64,000 nt of DNA. It comes from Pedobacter africanus. Lineage in GTDB: Bacteria > Bacteroidota > Bacteroidia > Sphingobacteriales > Sphingobacteriaceae. The translations under genes and the position numbers were made by a program. Under the pieces are notes generated by a model. It had not been told where the DNA came from. It did no database searches and saw only the letters and a program-made list of their open reading frames with translations. Of the stretch, positions 9,182 to 18,049 are shown piece by piece; positions within the stretch are counted from its first letter, which is position 1, and each line of letters starts with the position of its first letter. The DNA lies in the NCBI RefSeq assembly GCF_900176535.1, contig NZ_FWXT01000001.1, forward strand, positions 1,736,001 through 1,800,000, read 5' to 3'.

Positions 9182-12100
9182 ATGAATTATTCAAAAATTA
9201 ATAATCTTACCGGTTGGTTTTGCTTTCTTGTAGCCGCTGTAACTTATATTTTAACATTGGAACCTTCCGTTAGTTTTTGGGATTGTGGTGAGTTCATTGC
9301 TTCGGCCTATAAAATGCAGGTCGTTCACCAGCCCGGGGCTCCGCTGTTCCTGATGATCCAGAGGTTCTTTTCTTTATTCGCCTTTGGTGATGTACAAAAA
9401 ATAGCCTATTTCATGAACGTCGGCTCGGCCATTGCCAGCGCTGCTACCATCCTCTTTTTGTGCTGGACCATTACTGCTCTTGCCAAAAAGATCCTGGTAA
9501 AAGAAAATGAGGAAATCAGCAAAGCTACCCTCATCTCTATTATGGGTGCCGGAATCGTAGGTGCATTGGCCTATACCTTTTCAGACAGTTTCTGGTTCTC
9601 GGCCGTTGAATCTGAAGTATACGCTTTATCGTCTTTATTCACCGCCATCGTTTTCTGGGCCATATTAAAATGGGAAGCGCATGCAGATGAACCGGGTGCT
9701 GATCGCTGGCTGCTGTTCATCGCCTATATCATGGGCCTGTCCATAGGTATCCACTTATTGAATTTGCTGACCATCCCGGCAATTGCTTTTGTTTATTATT
9801 TTAAAAAGACGCAAAAAACCACAACCAGTGGGATCATCAAAGCCGGTTTCATAGGTGTGCTTATCCTTGCGGTGATCCAGTATGGGATCATTCAATACCT
9901 GGTATCATTTGGTGCCTATTTCGATCTTTTCTTTGTAAACACATTAGGGATGGGCTTTGGAACCGGCGTAATTGTGTTTGCTATCTTACTAATCGGCGGA
10001 CTGGCATGGGGCATACGTTATTCTATCAAACACCAGAAAAGAGTATTGAACATCGCACTTCTTTCTACCGTACTGATCATTTTTGGCTACTGCTCCTTTG
10101 CAATGATCATTATCCGCGCCAAGGCCGATCCGAACCTGAACAACAGCGACCCTGATAATGCCTTCTCTTTCCTGAGCTACCTGAACAGGGAACAATATGG
10201 CGACAGGCCACTGCTTTTCGGGCCAAACTACAACTCGCAGAAAGTTAACCTTAAACAGGGCAAAACCCTTTATAGAAAAGGTGATGAAAAATATGAAGTA
10301 GCCGGTAAAAAAACCGATTACGAGTATGACAGAACAACACCATTCCCAAGGATGTATAGCGATGATGAGCGACATATTGGTTATTACAGGGATTTGATGG
10401 GCTTTGATGAAAGTCATTTCCCGAACCTCATCGATAACATTGGCTTCCTGTTCAAATATCAGGTAGGCCAGATGTACATGCGCTACTTTATGTGGAACTT
10501 TGTAGGCCGGCAGAACGACGATCAGGGACAAGGCAGCCTGTATGAAGGCCAATGGCTGAGCGGGATAAAACCTATCGACGCCATGATGCTGGGCAACCAG
10601 AAAAACCTTCCACCTTCTATAGTAGACAGCAATTCTTACAACCGCTTCTTCTTTTTACCCTTGATATTGGGCTTAATAGGTGCCATATGGCAGTTCCAGC
10701 GCAACCAGAAAGATGCGGGCATCGTGGCCCTGCTGTTTTTCTTTACCGGCCTGGCCATTGTGCTTTACCTGAACCAGAAACCAATGGAGCCAAGGGAAAG
10801 GGATTATGCTTATGCGGGCTCCTTCTATGCCTTTGCCATATGGATAGGACTTGGTGTGCTCGCCATCAGGGAGTGGCTGTTTAAAAAACTTACACCTGTA
10901 AACGGCGCCATCCTGGCTACAGCAACCGGTCTGTTTGCAGCCCCGGTGCTTATGGCGGCCCAGGGTTGGGACGATCACGACCGTTCGACCAAGATGGTCG
11001 CACACGATATCGCCGTCGACTACCTGCAATCCTGTGCCCCAAATGCGATCCTGTTTACTTATGGAGACAACGACACTTACCCTTTATGGTATGCTCAGGA
11101 AGTAGAAAATATCCGTCCGGACATCAGGTTAGTAAACTTAAGTTTATTTGATACCGACTGGTACATCAATGGCATGAAACGTAAACAAAACGAATCTGCC
11201 CCACTGCCCCTTTCGATGAAACCTTCCCAATATGTACAGGGCGTAAGAGATGTGATGTACTATCAGGACGCAAACATTGCCGGATCGGTAGAACTGAAAG
11301 ACATCGTAGATATATTGTTATCTGACAATGCCGAAGACAAACTGCCGTTGCAGGATGGCAGCAGAGAGAACTTCATTCCCACAAAACACTTTAAACTTAC
11401 GGTAAACCGTGCCGATGTATTAAAAAATGGTGTGGTGCCTGCTGCAGATTCAAGCAAGATTGCAGCAGTGATGGACTGGACCTTCAACAAAAACTATGTG
11501 ACCAAGGGTACATTGGCTATGTTTGATATATTGGTACATAACGACTGGAAAAGACCTGTTTATTTTGCCAGCACTGTTCCTTCAGATCAGTACAATGGTC
11601 TCGACAATTACCTGTACAATGAAGGTCTGGCCCTACGCCTGCTGCCATTGAAGCCGGATACCACGGCAAACCGAACAGAGCTGATCAATACACCGGTACT
11701 CTATAAGAATGTTATGTATAAATTTGTGTGGGGCAATATTAAAAACGCAAAATATCTTGACCCTCAATCCTCCGACGACATTTCCATCTTCACCAATGTA
11801 TTTAACAATACCATCTCCGGTCTGATCAAAGAAGGCAGGACTGCAGATGCTAAAAAAGTAGTAAACCGTTATTATGAAGTAATGCCGGAGAAATTCTATG
11901 GCATGCGTTCTATGATGGGTGCTTACTTCCTGGCCGAAAACCTTTATCTGCTCAATGAGAACCAAAGGGCAAATGACTTGATTGAAAAATCAGCGGCCTA
12001 TATCCAGAAAGAACTGACCTACCTGGCAGATGTTTCTGAAAGCAAACGCAACCTGATTGGCAGCCAGAACGTTCAATTGGGCTTATCCTTCCTGAACCAG

Positions 12101-12208
12101 ATGGCAAGAACAACTGCCCAATACAAGCAGACCAAGCTTAGTGAAAACCTGAACCGTCAGTTTCAGGGTCTGGAAGGCAGGTTTACCATGTATTTCCCGC
12201 AGCAATAA
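9182..12208 (+). CDS. DUF2723 / glycosyltransferase family 117 multi-pass membrane protein
   Basis: The 1008-residue protein belongs to the DUF2723 family, also listed as GT117, which is widespread in Bacteroidota. The N-terminal half has about ten or more hydrophobic segments. Its first loop carries the family motif WDCGEFIA followed by HQPGAPLF, analogous to the acidic loop of protein O-mannosyltransferases. An NQKPMEPRERDYAYAGSF segment near residue 535 and a soluble C-terminal half of about 400 residues follow, including the FTYGDNDTYPLWYAQEV motif. By analogy with other GT-C enzymes it may transfer a lipid-linked sugar at the membrane. Donor and acceptor are unknown. It stands alone, with a large palindrome downstream. 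Confidence 0.88.
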   Translation: MNYSKINNLTGWFCFLVAAVTYILTLEPSVSFWDCGEFIASAYKMQVVHQPGAPLFLMIQRFFSLFAFGDVQKIAYFMNVGSAIASAATILFLCWTITALAKKILVKENEEISKATLISIMGAGIVGALAYTFSDSFWFSAVESEVYALSSLFTAIVFWAILKWEAHADEPGADRWLLFIAYIMGLSIGIHLLNLLTIPAIAFVYYFKKTQKTTTSGIIKAGFIGVLILAVIQYGIIQYLVSFGAYFDLFFVNTLGMGFGTGVIVFAILLIGGLAWGIRYSIKHQKRVLNIALLSTVLIIFGYCSFAMIIIRAKADPNLNNSDPDNAFSFLSYLNREQYGDRPLLFGPNYNSQKVNLKQGKTLYRKGDEKYEVAGKKTDYEYDRTTPFPRMYSDDERHIGYYRDLMGFDESHFPNLIDNIGFLFKYQVGQMYMRYFMWNFVGRQNDDQGQGSLYEGQWLSGIKPIDAMMLGNQKNLPPSIVDSNSYNRFFFLPLILGLIGAIWQFQRNQKDAGIVALLFFFTGLAIVLYLNQKPMEPRERDYAYAGSFYAFAIWIGLGVLAIREWLFKKLTPVNGAILATATGLFAAPVLMAAQGWDDHDRSTKMVAHDIAVDYLQSCAPNAILFTYGDNDTYPLWYAQEVENIRPDIRLVNLSLFDTDWYINGMKRKQNESAPLPLSMKPSQYVQGVRDVMYYQDANIAGSVELKDIVDILLSDNAEDKLPLQDGSRENFIPTKHFKLTVNRADVLKNGVVPAADSSKIAAVMDWTFNKNYVTKGTLAMFDILVHNDWKRPVYFASTVPSDQYNGLDNYLYNEGLALRLLPLKPDTTANRTELINTPVLYKNVMYKFVWGNIKNAKYLDPQSSDDISIFTNVFNNTISGLIKEGRTADAKKVVNRYYEVMPEKFYGMRSMMGAYFLAENLYLLNENQRANDLIEKSAAYIQKELTYLADVSESKRNLIGSQNVQLGLSFLNQMARTTAQYKQTKLSENLNRQFQGLEGRFTMYFPQQ

Positions 12209-12222
12209 GGGGAAACCTCGAA

Positions 12223-12287
12223 GCTGTTCTCCGGCTGCATAATTTGGCTTTGAAGAAAAGCCAAAAGACGCTATGCCGGTTCACAGC
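12223..12287 (+). repeat. Structured intergenic repeat, copy A
   Basis: This element reads CTCCGGCTGCATAA, then a hairpin, then GACGCTATGCCGGTTC. The outer parts pair as CCGG...CATA with TATG...CCGG. The inner hairpin has a 9-bp stem (TTTGGCTTT/AAAGCCAAA) and loop GAAGA. A second copy (12493-12554) lies 200 nt away on the opposite strand. Its outer sequence is nearly identical, but its inner stem differs in sequence while still pairing. Confidence 0.8.
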
Positions 12288-12361
12288 ATACTCGTTTTCT
12301 GCCAAAGAACAACCGTCAGTACTTTTATTGCTAACAGATAGACAGCAAGAAAAGACAGTAC

Positions 12362-12413
12362 TAAACAATAAGAAAGGCCTGCAAATCGATTTGCAGGCCT
12401 TTCTTATTGTTTA
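12362..12413. terminator. 52-nt perfect palindrome, probable bidirectional terminator
   Basis: Bases 12362-12387 are the exact reverse complement of 12388-12413, giving a palindrome with no spacer (centre ATCGAT). The inner part is GC-richer (AAAGGCCTGC) and the outer part AT-rich, so either transcribed strand ends in a U-rich tail. The palindrome lies between the convergent GT117 and accA genes, as expected for a two-way terminator. Its length and perfection are unusual for that role. Confidence 0.75.
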
Positions 12414-12492
12414 TATATTATACGTAATAGTTCTTTTGTGACCAGTATTGAATTACCTGATTAAACACCCTGCTTTGTTGGAAGTAATGAGT

Positions 12493-12554
12493 TTTCTGCG
12501 AACCGGCATAGCGTCTTTGCGCTTCTTCAGCGCAATTATGCAGCCGGAGAGCAG
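12493..12554 (-). repeat. Structured intergenic repeat, copy B (inverted)
   Basis: Read on the minus strand it gives the same frame as copy A: CTCCGGCTGCATAA, a hairpin, then GACGCTATGCCGGTTC. The inner stem here is TTGCGCT/AGCGCAA (7 bp) around the same GAAGA loop. The change from GGC/GCC to CGC/GCG keeps base pairing. It ends about 11 nt from the accA stop codon. Confidence 0.8.
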
Positions 12555-12565
12555 AATGCGAGTTA

Positions 12566-13528
12566 CTACTCGTTCACTACGCCCATTGCACAGAATTTGT
12601 CGATCCTGGCAGTAACCATTTTTTCTGTTTTTTCTTTCTTCAACACCTTCAGGTCGTCCAGGATCTGTTTTTTTAGGGTCTGTCCCATCAGTTCAGGATT
12701 CTGGTGCGCACCTCCCAGGGGTTCTTTAATAATTCCGTCGATCAGTTTGTTTTTAAACATGTCTTCGGAAGTTAATTTCAGGCACTCTGCGGCACGTTCT
12801 TTATAGTCCCAGCTGCGCCATAAAATTGAAGAGCAGGATTCCGGTGAGATTACCGAATACCAGGTATGTTCCAGCATATAAACCTTATCTCCGATGCCAA
12901 TGCCCAATGCACCACCTGATGCACCTTCACCAACAATGAAACATAAGATCGGAACTTTCAACACTGACATTTCCAGTAAGTTTCTGGCAATCGCCTCGCC
13001 CTGTCCGCGTTCTTCTGCTTCAAGGCCTGGGTATGCTCCCATAGTATCAATAAAAGAAATAACGGGCTTGTTGAATTTTTCGGCCAGGCGCATTAAACGG
13101 AGTGCCTTTCTATATCCTTCAGGATTGGCCATACCAAAGTTCCGGTATTGCCGCTCCTTGGTATTTTTACCTTTCTGGTGACCAATGATCATCACAGTCT
13201 GACCATCTATGGTTGCAAAACCGCCAATGATAGCCTTATCGTCCTTTACCGTTCTGTCGCCATGCAGTTCAATGAAATCATCGCAGATCATGCTGATGTA
13301 ATCCAGGGTTTGCGGACGTTCAGGGTGGCGGGACATCTGAACTTTTTGCCAGCCGGTAAGGTTACTGTATAGGGTTTGCTGGGTTTTGTCCAGCTTCTCT
13401 TCAAGTTCTGTTAAGGTAGCAGACATATCTACTTTGGTTTTTTCAGCAACTTGTTTCACCTTTTCAATTTGCTGTTCCAGTTCAGCAATAGGCTTTTCAA
13501 AATCAAATGATGTTTTTATCTGTTCCAT
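12566..13528 (-). CDS. accA: Acetyl-CoA carboxylase carboxyltransferase subunit alpha
   Basis: AccA, together with AccD, moves the carboxyl group from biotin to acetyl-CoA to make malonyl-CoA, the first step of fatty acid synthesis. The 320-residue protein has the usual length. Family segments are visible: a helical N-terminus (MEQIKTSFDFEKPIAELE), the LHGDR motif, FGMANPEGYRKALRLM, the oxyanion-loop stretch IVGEGASGGALGIG, and SVISPESCSSILW. The gene lies 24 nt downstream of pgmB on the same strand, although the functions are unrelated. Confidence 0.97.
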   Translation of the reverse strand: MEQIKTSFDFEKPIAELEQQIEKVKQVAEKTKVDMSATLTELEEKLDKTQQTLYSNLTGWQKVQMSRHPERPQTLDYISMICDDFIELHGDRTVKDDKAIIGGFATIDGQTVMIIGHQKGKNTKERQYRNFGMANPEGYRKALRLMRLAEKFNKPVISFIDTMGAYPGLEAEERGQGEAIARNLLEMSVLKVPILCFIVGEGASGGALGIGIGDKVYMLEHTWYSVISPESCSSILWRSWDYKERAAECLKLTSEDMFKNKLIDGIIKEPLGGAHQNPELMGQTLKKQILDDLKVLKKEKTEKMVTARIDKFCAMGVVNE

Positions 13529-13552
13529 AATCGGGCTGTAAAAATAGACATT

Positions 13553-14224
13553 TTATTTTAAAAACCTGTTCAATGCTTCGATTTCGGCAACGGTAATTTC
13601 TGAGAGATCTTTAATGACAATTTGTGCACCTTTCAGGTTTTCAGCATCACCGATACCTACTACCCCCATACCCGCTGCATTTGCGGCCTGCACACCAGCA
13701 AAGGCATCTTCAAAGACCACACAACCGGCCGCAGCGGTATCCAGCAATTCAGCAGCTTTAATAAACACCTCCGGGTCCGGTTTAGAAGTGGTTACTGCAT
13801 TGCCATCCACAATGGCATCAAAAAAATGAGCCAGGCCCGTACGTTCCAGAATGAGCGCCGAGTTTTTACTGGCCGATCCCAAAGCAATTTTAATTCCCTG
13901 CTGTTTCAGCTGGCGCAGCAGTTCCAGTGATCCCGGCAGTACTTCCCCTGCAGTCATTTTACTGATCATGGCTACGTACCAGGAGTTTTTCAGACTGGCC
14001 AGTTCCTCACGTTCGGCATCAGATTTTCTTATCCCTCCCCACTCCAGTATCATATCCAGGGAGCGCATGCGGCTTACTCCTTTTAACTGCTCATTCTGGG
14101 CATGGGTAAAATCAAAACCCAGCGAGTTGGCCAGCTGCTTCCAGGCTTTATAGTGATAAACGGCAGTATCTACCAATACTCCATCCAGATCAAATATACA
14201 GGCTGTTTGTTGTGTCATATCCAT
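13553..14224 (-). CDS. pgmB: Beta-phosphoglucomutase (HAD superfamily)
   Basis: The enzyme interconverts beta-glucose-1-phosphate and glucose-6-phosphate. The 223-residue protein starts with the HAD motif FDLDGVLVDTA (nucleophile Asp12, acid/base Asp14). It carries the LKGVSRMRSL cap-domain segment typical of PgmB, and later the LGSASKN and VFEDAFAGVQAA motifs. Its ATG directly follows the stop codon of the GH13 gene with no gap, so the two are translationally linked. In most loci PgmB works after a maltose or trehalose phosphorylase (GH65), which is not seen in this window and may be encoded elsewhere. Confidence 0.92.
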   Translation of the reverse strand: MDMTQQTACIFDLDGVLVDTAVYHYKAWKQLANSLGFDFTHAQNEQLKGVSRMRSLDMILEWGGIRKSDAEREELASLKNSWYVAMISKMTAGEVLPGSLELLRQLKQQGIKIALGSASKNSALILERTGLAHFFDAIVDGNAVTTSKPDPEVFIKAAELLDTAAAGCVVFEDAFAGVQAANAAGMGVVGIGDAENLKGAQIVIKDLSEITVAEIEALNRFLK

Positions 14225-16072
14225 CTAATTCAATTCAAGTACAAGTGTTGTTTTTGCGGGTACGGTAATGATTTTCAGGTTCTCCAGCTTTTGGGCGGTG
14301 ATGACATTGGTTGCGGCCGAAACACTGGCCATCCTTTCGGCAAACCTCGCAGTCGGCAGTTCCTTTGCTTTGCCCTCTGCGTTTACAATGACCATTACCT
14401 GTTTACCTCCTTCCGGTAAATACCTGAAATAGGTATATATTCCATTCTCAGGTACAAACTGCATCATTTTACCCCTTTGCAAGGCTGGGCTGCTTTTACG
14501 GTACCTCGCCAGCATCCTTACAAAATTAAAAGCTTCGTTTTCCAGTGCTGTCCGACCTGAGGCGGTAAATTTATCTGCTTTATCGCCCGGCCATCCGCCG
14601 GGAAAATCCATACGCACCAGTCCGGGCGGATGGTAATGGTTTTTCATCAGGATCTCTGTGCCATAATAGAGTTGTGGGATGCCACGCATAGTGAGCAGCA
14701 AAGCAATTCCTGATTTAAACTTATCGATGTCCTCATTCACCATCGAATAAAGACGGCTCATGTCATGGTTATCCAAAAAAATCACGTTCCGACTGGCATC
14801 CTGGTAGAGGAAGTCCTGAGCAAGCGTGGCATAGAGCCGGAATACTCCGTCAGTCCAGCCCGTATTTCCATTTAAAGCTTCATACAACGCATTTTTCAGC
14901 ACAGCGTCTGTAATGCCGGGCAATTCCGTATCAAAGCCCCGGTTTACGGTATTGCCCTGGGTAAAATAAGCCTGCGCTGCCACAGAATTTACCAGTGTCT
15001 CGCCAAAAACAGAAAGTGTAGGAAACTCCGTCTTTATTTTTTGCATCCAGTCTTTCATATAATCCGGATCGTTATACGGGTAGGTATCCAGGCGCAAGCC
15101 ATCTATCCCCGCATATTCAATCCACCAGATGTTGTTTTGTGTCAGGTAGTTCTGCACAAAAGGGTTCTGCTGATTAAAATCGGGCATAACAGGTACAAAC
15201 CAGCCGTTGAGCATCTTCTTTTTATCCGCTTCGGCAGCGTGAGGGTCCATCACGGGCTCATCACGATAGCTGGTTTGCGTATAGGCCGGCCACTGGTTAA
15301 CCCAGCTTTTCATAGGCATATCCCTATAAAGCCAATGCCCGGTACCCATGTGGTTGTGCACAACATCTTTTACAATCTTAAAGCCCTTTTCATGAGCCTT
15401 ATCGACATATTTTTTATACAAGGCCAGGCTGCCATATCGGGGGTCTATTTTATAATGATCTGTTGCTGCATAGCCATGGTAAGAAGCTTCGGTCATATCA
15501 TTTTCAATTTCCGGTGTCATCCAGATGGCAGTTACCCCCAGATCATCCAGGTAGTCCAGCTTACCAATGAGTCCTTGCAGGTCACCGCCATGGCGATAGT
15601 ACATTGAATCCCGGTTCAATTTATTTTCCCGCATCCCTTTTACAATGTCATTCCCCGGGTCTCCGTTTGCAAAGCGATCGGGCATCAACAGATAGATCAG
15701 GTCTTTACCACTCACTCCCTGAATACGCGAGGGTTCCTTCACCCTGTTTTTCAGTTCATACGTATATTGCAATTTTTTTTTTCCCGCCTTTGTAAAAACA
15801 ATGGGAAATTTTCCCGCTTTTGCTTCCCTGGCAATTTCCAGATCCAGGAACAGGTAATTGGGGTTTTCCACCTGATGTACTTTTGCGAGTTTAACCCCGG
15901 GATGGTTCAGCTGTACACTCAATTTAGCAATACCGGCGCCATGCACCAGCAATTGTAGTTTGGGGTTGCTCATGCCCACCCACCAGAACATAGGCTCAAT
16001 ACGCTCCAGCTGCTGCGACTGTGCCCATTTGCTTAACAGCATAAAAAACAATACAATAAATAGCTTCCTCAT
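14225..16072 (-). CDS. Secreted GH13 alpha-glucan hydrolase (neopullulanase/cyclomaltodextrinase type)
   Basis: The 615-residue protein begins with a signal peptide (about 1-19, ending WAQSQ). An N-terminal immunoglobulin-like domain of the cyclomaltodextrinase type follows (about 22-108), then a GH13 barrel with a C-terminal beta domain. The catalytic residues can be read: nucleophile Asp329 in DGLRLDT, acid/base Glu358 in FGETL, and Asp437 in LDNHDMSR. The substrate-binding DVVHNH motif is near residue 236. It should cut starch or maltodextrins in the periplasm or at the cell surface, as SusA does. It is followed with zero spacing by pgmB, which supports a role in maltodextrin use. Exact specificity cannot be read from sequence. 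Confidence 0.93.
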   Translation of the reverse strand: MRKLFIVLFFMLLSKWAQSQQLERIEPMFWWVGMSNPKLQLLVHGAGIAKLSVQLNHPGVKLAKVHQVENPNYLFLDLEIAREAKAGKFPIVFTKAGKKKLQYTYELKNRVKEPSRIQGVSGKDLIYLLMPDRFANGDPGNDIVKGMRENKLNRDSMYYRHGGDLQGLIGKLDYLDDLGVTAIWMTPEIENDMTEASYHGYAATDHYKIDPRYGSLALYKKYVDKAHEKGFKIVKDVVHNHMGTGHWLYRDMPMKSWVNQWPAYTQTSYRDEPVMDPHAAEADKKKMLNGWFVPVMPDFNQQNPFVQNYLTQNNIWWIEYAGIDGLRLDTYPYNDPDYMKDWMQKIKTEFPTLSVFGETLVNSVAAQAYFTQGNTVNRGFDTELPGITDAVLKNALYEALNGNTGWTDGVFRLYATLAQDFLYQDASRNVIFLDNHDMSRLYSMVNEDIDKFKSGIALLLTMRGIPQLYYGTEILMKNHYHPPGLVRMDFPGGWPGDKADKFTASGRTALENEAFNFVRMLARYRKSSPALQRGKMMQFVPENGIYTYFRYLPEGGKQVMVIVNAEGKAKELPTARFAERMASVSAATNVITAQKLENLKIITVPAKTTLVLELN

Positions 16073-16236
16073 GATGAACTGGTTACACGCTCCCCCTGGA
16101 CATTGACATACTGCACCTACTTTTAGCTAATAAAGTGGTAAAAGCGATCAATACAGGGTAAATATAAAGGAAAATGTGGTACATTAGCAAAACACAAGCA
16201 ATGGCGGGGCCATCAATTCTGCTGGATAAATAATTT

Positions 16237-17355
16237 ATGACAAAAAAGGTTAAGTTCACAAATGCCGATAAATCGACATTTTATGTGACCGTGCGGAAGA
16301 GGGTTGATGCTTATTTCACCGACAATAATATTTCTATCCATGCCAACCCGGCCATGTGGTTCAAAACAATTTTTTTCCTGTCGGGTTTGCTTTCTATTTA
16401 TTTAATGGTTCTGTTTGGCGGCTTCCATACTGTAGTTACCATTTTATTATGTGCATTGCTGGGCATGTTCGGGGCCTTTGTTGGTTTCAATGTCTGTCAT
16501 GATGCCATTCATAAATCCTACTCCGCAAATCAGACGGTAAACAGGGCATTTGGTTTTGTATTCAACTTAATTGGCGCCAGTCCGTATGTCTGGAATATCT
16601 GCCACAACATTGTCCACCATACTTATACCAATATAACAGGGCATGATGAAGATATAGATGTTGCACCCGGACTGATCAGGTTCTCTGAGTCGGAAACAGT
16701 AAACAAACTGCAATCTTACCAGCATTATTATGCCTTTATATTGTATAGCTTTGCCATGCTGTCCTGGGTATTCAGAAAAGACTACAAGAAATTCTTTCAG
16801 AAAAAGGTAGGGGAACACCTGTCCGATCATCCGAGAATTGAATACTTCCGGTTGTTTTTCTATAAAGCCATTTATTATTTCCTGGTCATCGGACTTCCCT
16901 TAATGGTAATGAACATTACCTGGTGGCAATTTCTGATCGGCTTCCTGGTGATGCAGTTTTCGCAGGGGCTGGTACTTGGCCTGGTTTTCCAGCTTGCCCA
17001 TGTAGTTGAAGGCACGAGCTTCCCTTTTCCGAACGAGGAAGGCAATATTGAAGAAGCATGGGCAGTGCATCAGCTGCAGACTACCGCCAACTTTGCCGGG
17101 GATTGCAAGGTCACAGGTTTTCTTTGCGGAGGATTGAACCGGCAGGTTGAGCATCATCTTTTCCCTAAAATATGCCATATCCACTACCCTGCCATTGGAG
17201 CAATAATAAAGCAGACCGCAGCCGAATTTAACCTGGATTATATAGAAAGTTCGTCATTCGGTACGGCCTTGGCTTCCCATTATAGAACGCTGAAAAGGCT
17301 GGGCCAGGAGACTTATAGGAAAACCCCGCACGTCAACCGGGCCAGGGCTATTTAA
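16237..17355 (+). CDS. Membrane fatty acid desaturase (acyl-CoA/acyl-lipid front-end type)
   Basis: The 372-residue integral membrane protein carries the three histidine boxes of di-iron desaturases: HDAIH (88-92), HNIVHH (123-128) and QVEHH (303-307). Gln replacing the first His of the third box is typical of front-end desaturases and linoleoyl-CoA desaturase-like bacterial proteins. No fused cytochrome b5 domain is present, so electrons must come from a separate ferredoxin or reductase. Position specificity is not predictable. The gene stands alone on the plus strand, and its last 8 bases overlap the convergent SGNH hydrolase gene. Confidence 0.92.
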   Translation: MTKKVKFTNADKSTFYVTVRKRVDAYFTDNNISIHANPAMWFKTIFFLSGLLSIYLMVLFGGFHTVVTILLCALLGMFGAFVGFNVCHDAIHKSYSANQTVNRAFGFVFNLIGASPYVWNICHNIVHHTYTNITGHDEDIDVAPGLIRFSESETVNKLQSYQHYYAFILYSFAMLSWVFRKDYKKFFQKKVGEHLSDHPRIEYFRLFFYKAIYYFLVIGLPLMVMNITWWQFLIGFLVMQFSQGLVLGLVFQLAHVVEGTSFPFPNEEGNIEEAWAVHQLQTTANFAGDCKVTGFLCGGLNRQVEHHLFPKICHIHYPAIGAIIKQTAAEFNLDYIESSSFGTALASHYRTLKRLGQETYRKTPHVNRARAI

Positions 17356-18043
17356 GGTAACCTTCTTTTTTGAGGACTTCCGCCCAAACCAGATAACCTT
17401 CAGGTTTAAGGTGTAATCCATCATGTGTAAGTTCCGCTTTCAGGTGGTTTTCATTATCGAGGAAATGGGTATAAAGATCTATTACCGTTACTTTCTTAGC
17501 GGCCAGCTCTTTGATTGCTGAATTGAGCCATAAGATATGCTCATCTTTACCGTAATGGTTTTTAAACTTCTGGAAAGCAGCATTCACGGGCAACAGGGTG
17601 TAGAAATAGATATTGGTTTTTTTAGACCCGGCCCTGATGCGGCTGATCATACTTTTATAATTCCTGAGGATCAGGCTATCCGGTATGTTTCTGGAAATAT
17701 CATTGATACCAATCAATATAAACACTTTTGAAGGCTTACCGGCAATGACCTGGTCCAGGCGTTCCAGCACTCCATAGGTAATGTCGCCCGAAATGCCCCG
17801 GTTCTTTGCGTTTGGCATCCCCAGTAATTTTGCCCAGTCGGTACCAGCGGTAATGCTGTTCCCCAAAAATACAATGTCTTTTTTAGTGATCGGATCGGCA
17901 GCAAATTTAGCCACCTGTTCTTTGTATTTACCCGGCCTGAAGGTGGTATCATATTTAATTTCCTGGGCAAGGCCATTCAGGTTCAATAAAAGCAGCAAAC
18001 AAAAGCAGGTTAGCAGCCCGCAAAAAAATCTTTTCATAAACAT
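17348..18043 (-). CDS. Secreted SGNH/GDSL-family hydrolase
   Basis: The 231-residue protein has an N-terminal signal peptide (hydrophobic 7-25, cleavage near GLAQ). SGNH blocks are visible: block I FLGNSITAGTDW with catalytic Ser63, block III GINDISR, and block V THDGLHL with the Asp/His pair. It resembles platelet-activating-factor acetylhydrolase-like and sialate-esterase-like bacterial lipases. It is the last gene of the minus-strand glycerophosphoryl locus, 6 nt after glpT. That suggests deacylation of a lysophospholipid or acylated headgroup before the phosphodiesterase acts; this is inference from context. ATG at 18043 or 18037 could be the start. Confidence 0.88.
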   Translation of the reverse strand: MFMKRFFCGLLTCFCLLLLLNLNGLAQEIKYDTTFRPGKYKEQVAKFAADPITKKDIVFLGNSITAGTDWAKLLGMPNAKNRGISGDITYGVLERLDQVIAGKPSKVFILIGINDISRNIPDSLILRNYKSMISRIRAGSKKTNIYFYTLLPVNAAFQKFKNHYGKDEHILWLNSAIKELAAKKVTVIDLYTHFLDNENHLKAELTHDGLHLKPEGYLVWAEVLKKEGYLK

Positions 18044-18049
18044 TTCAAA

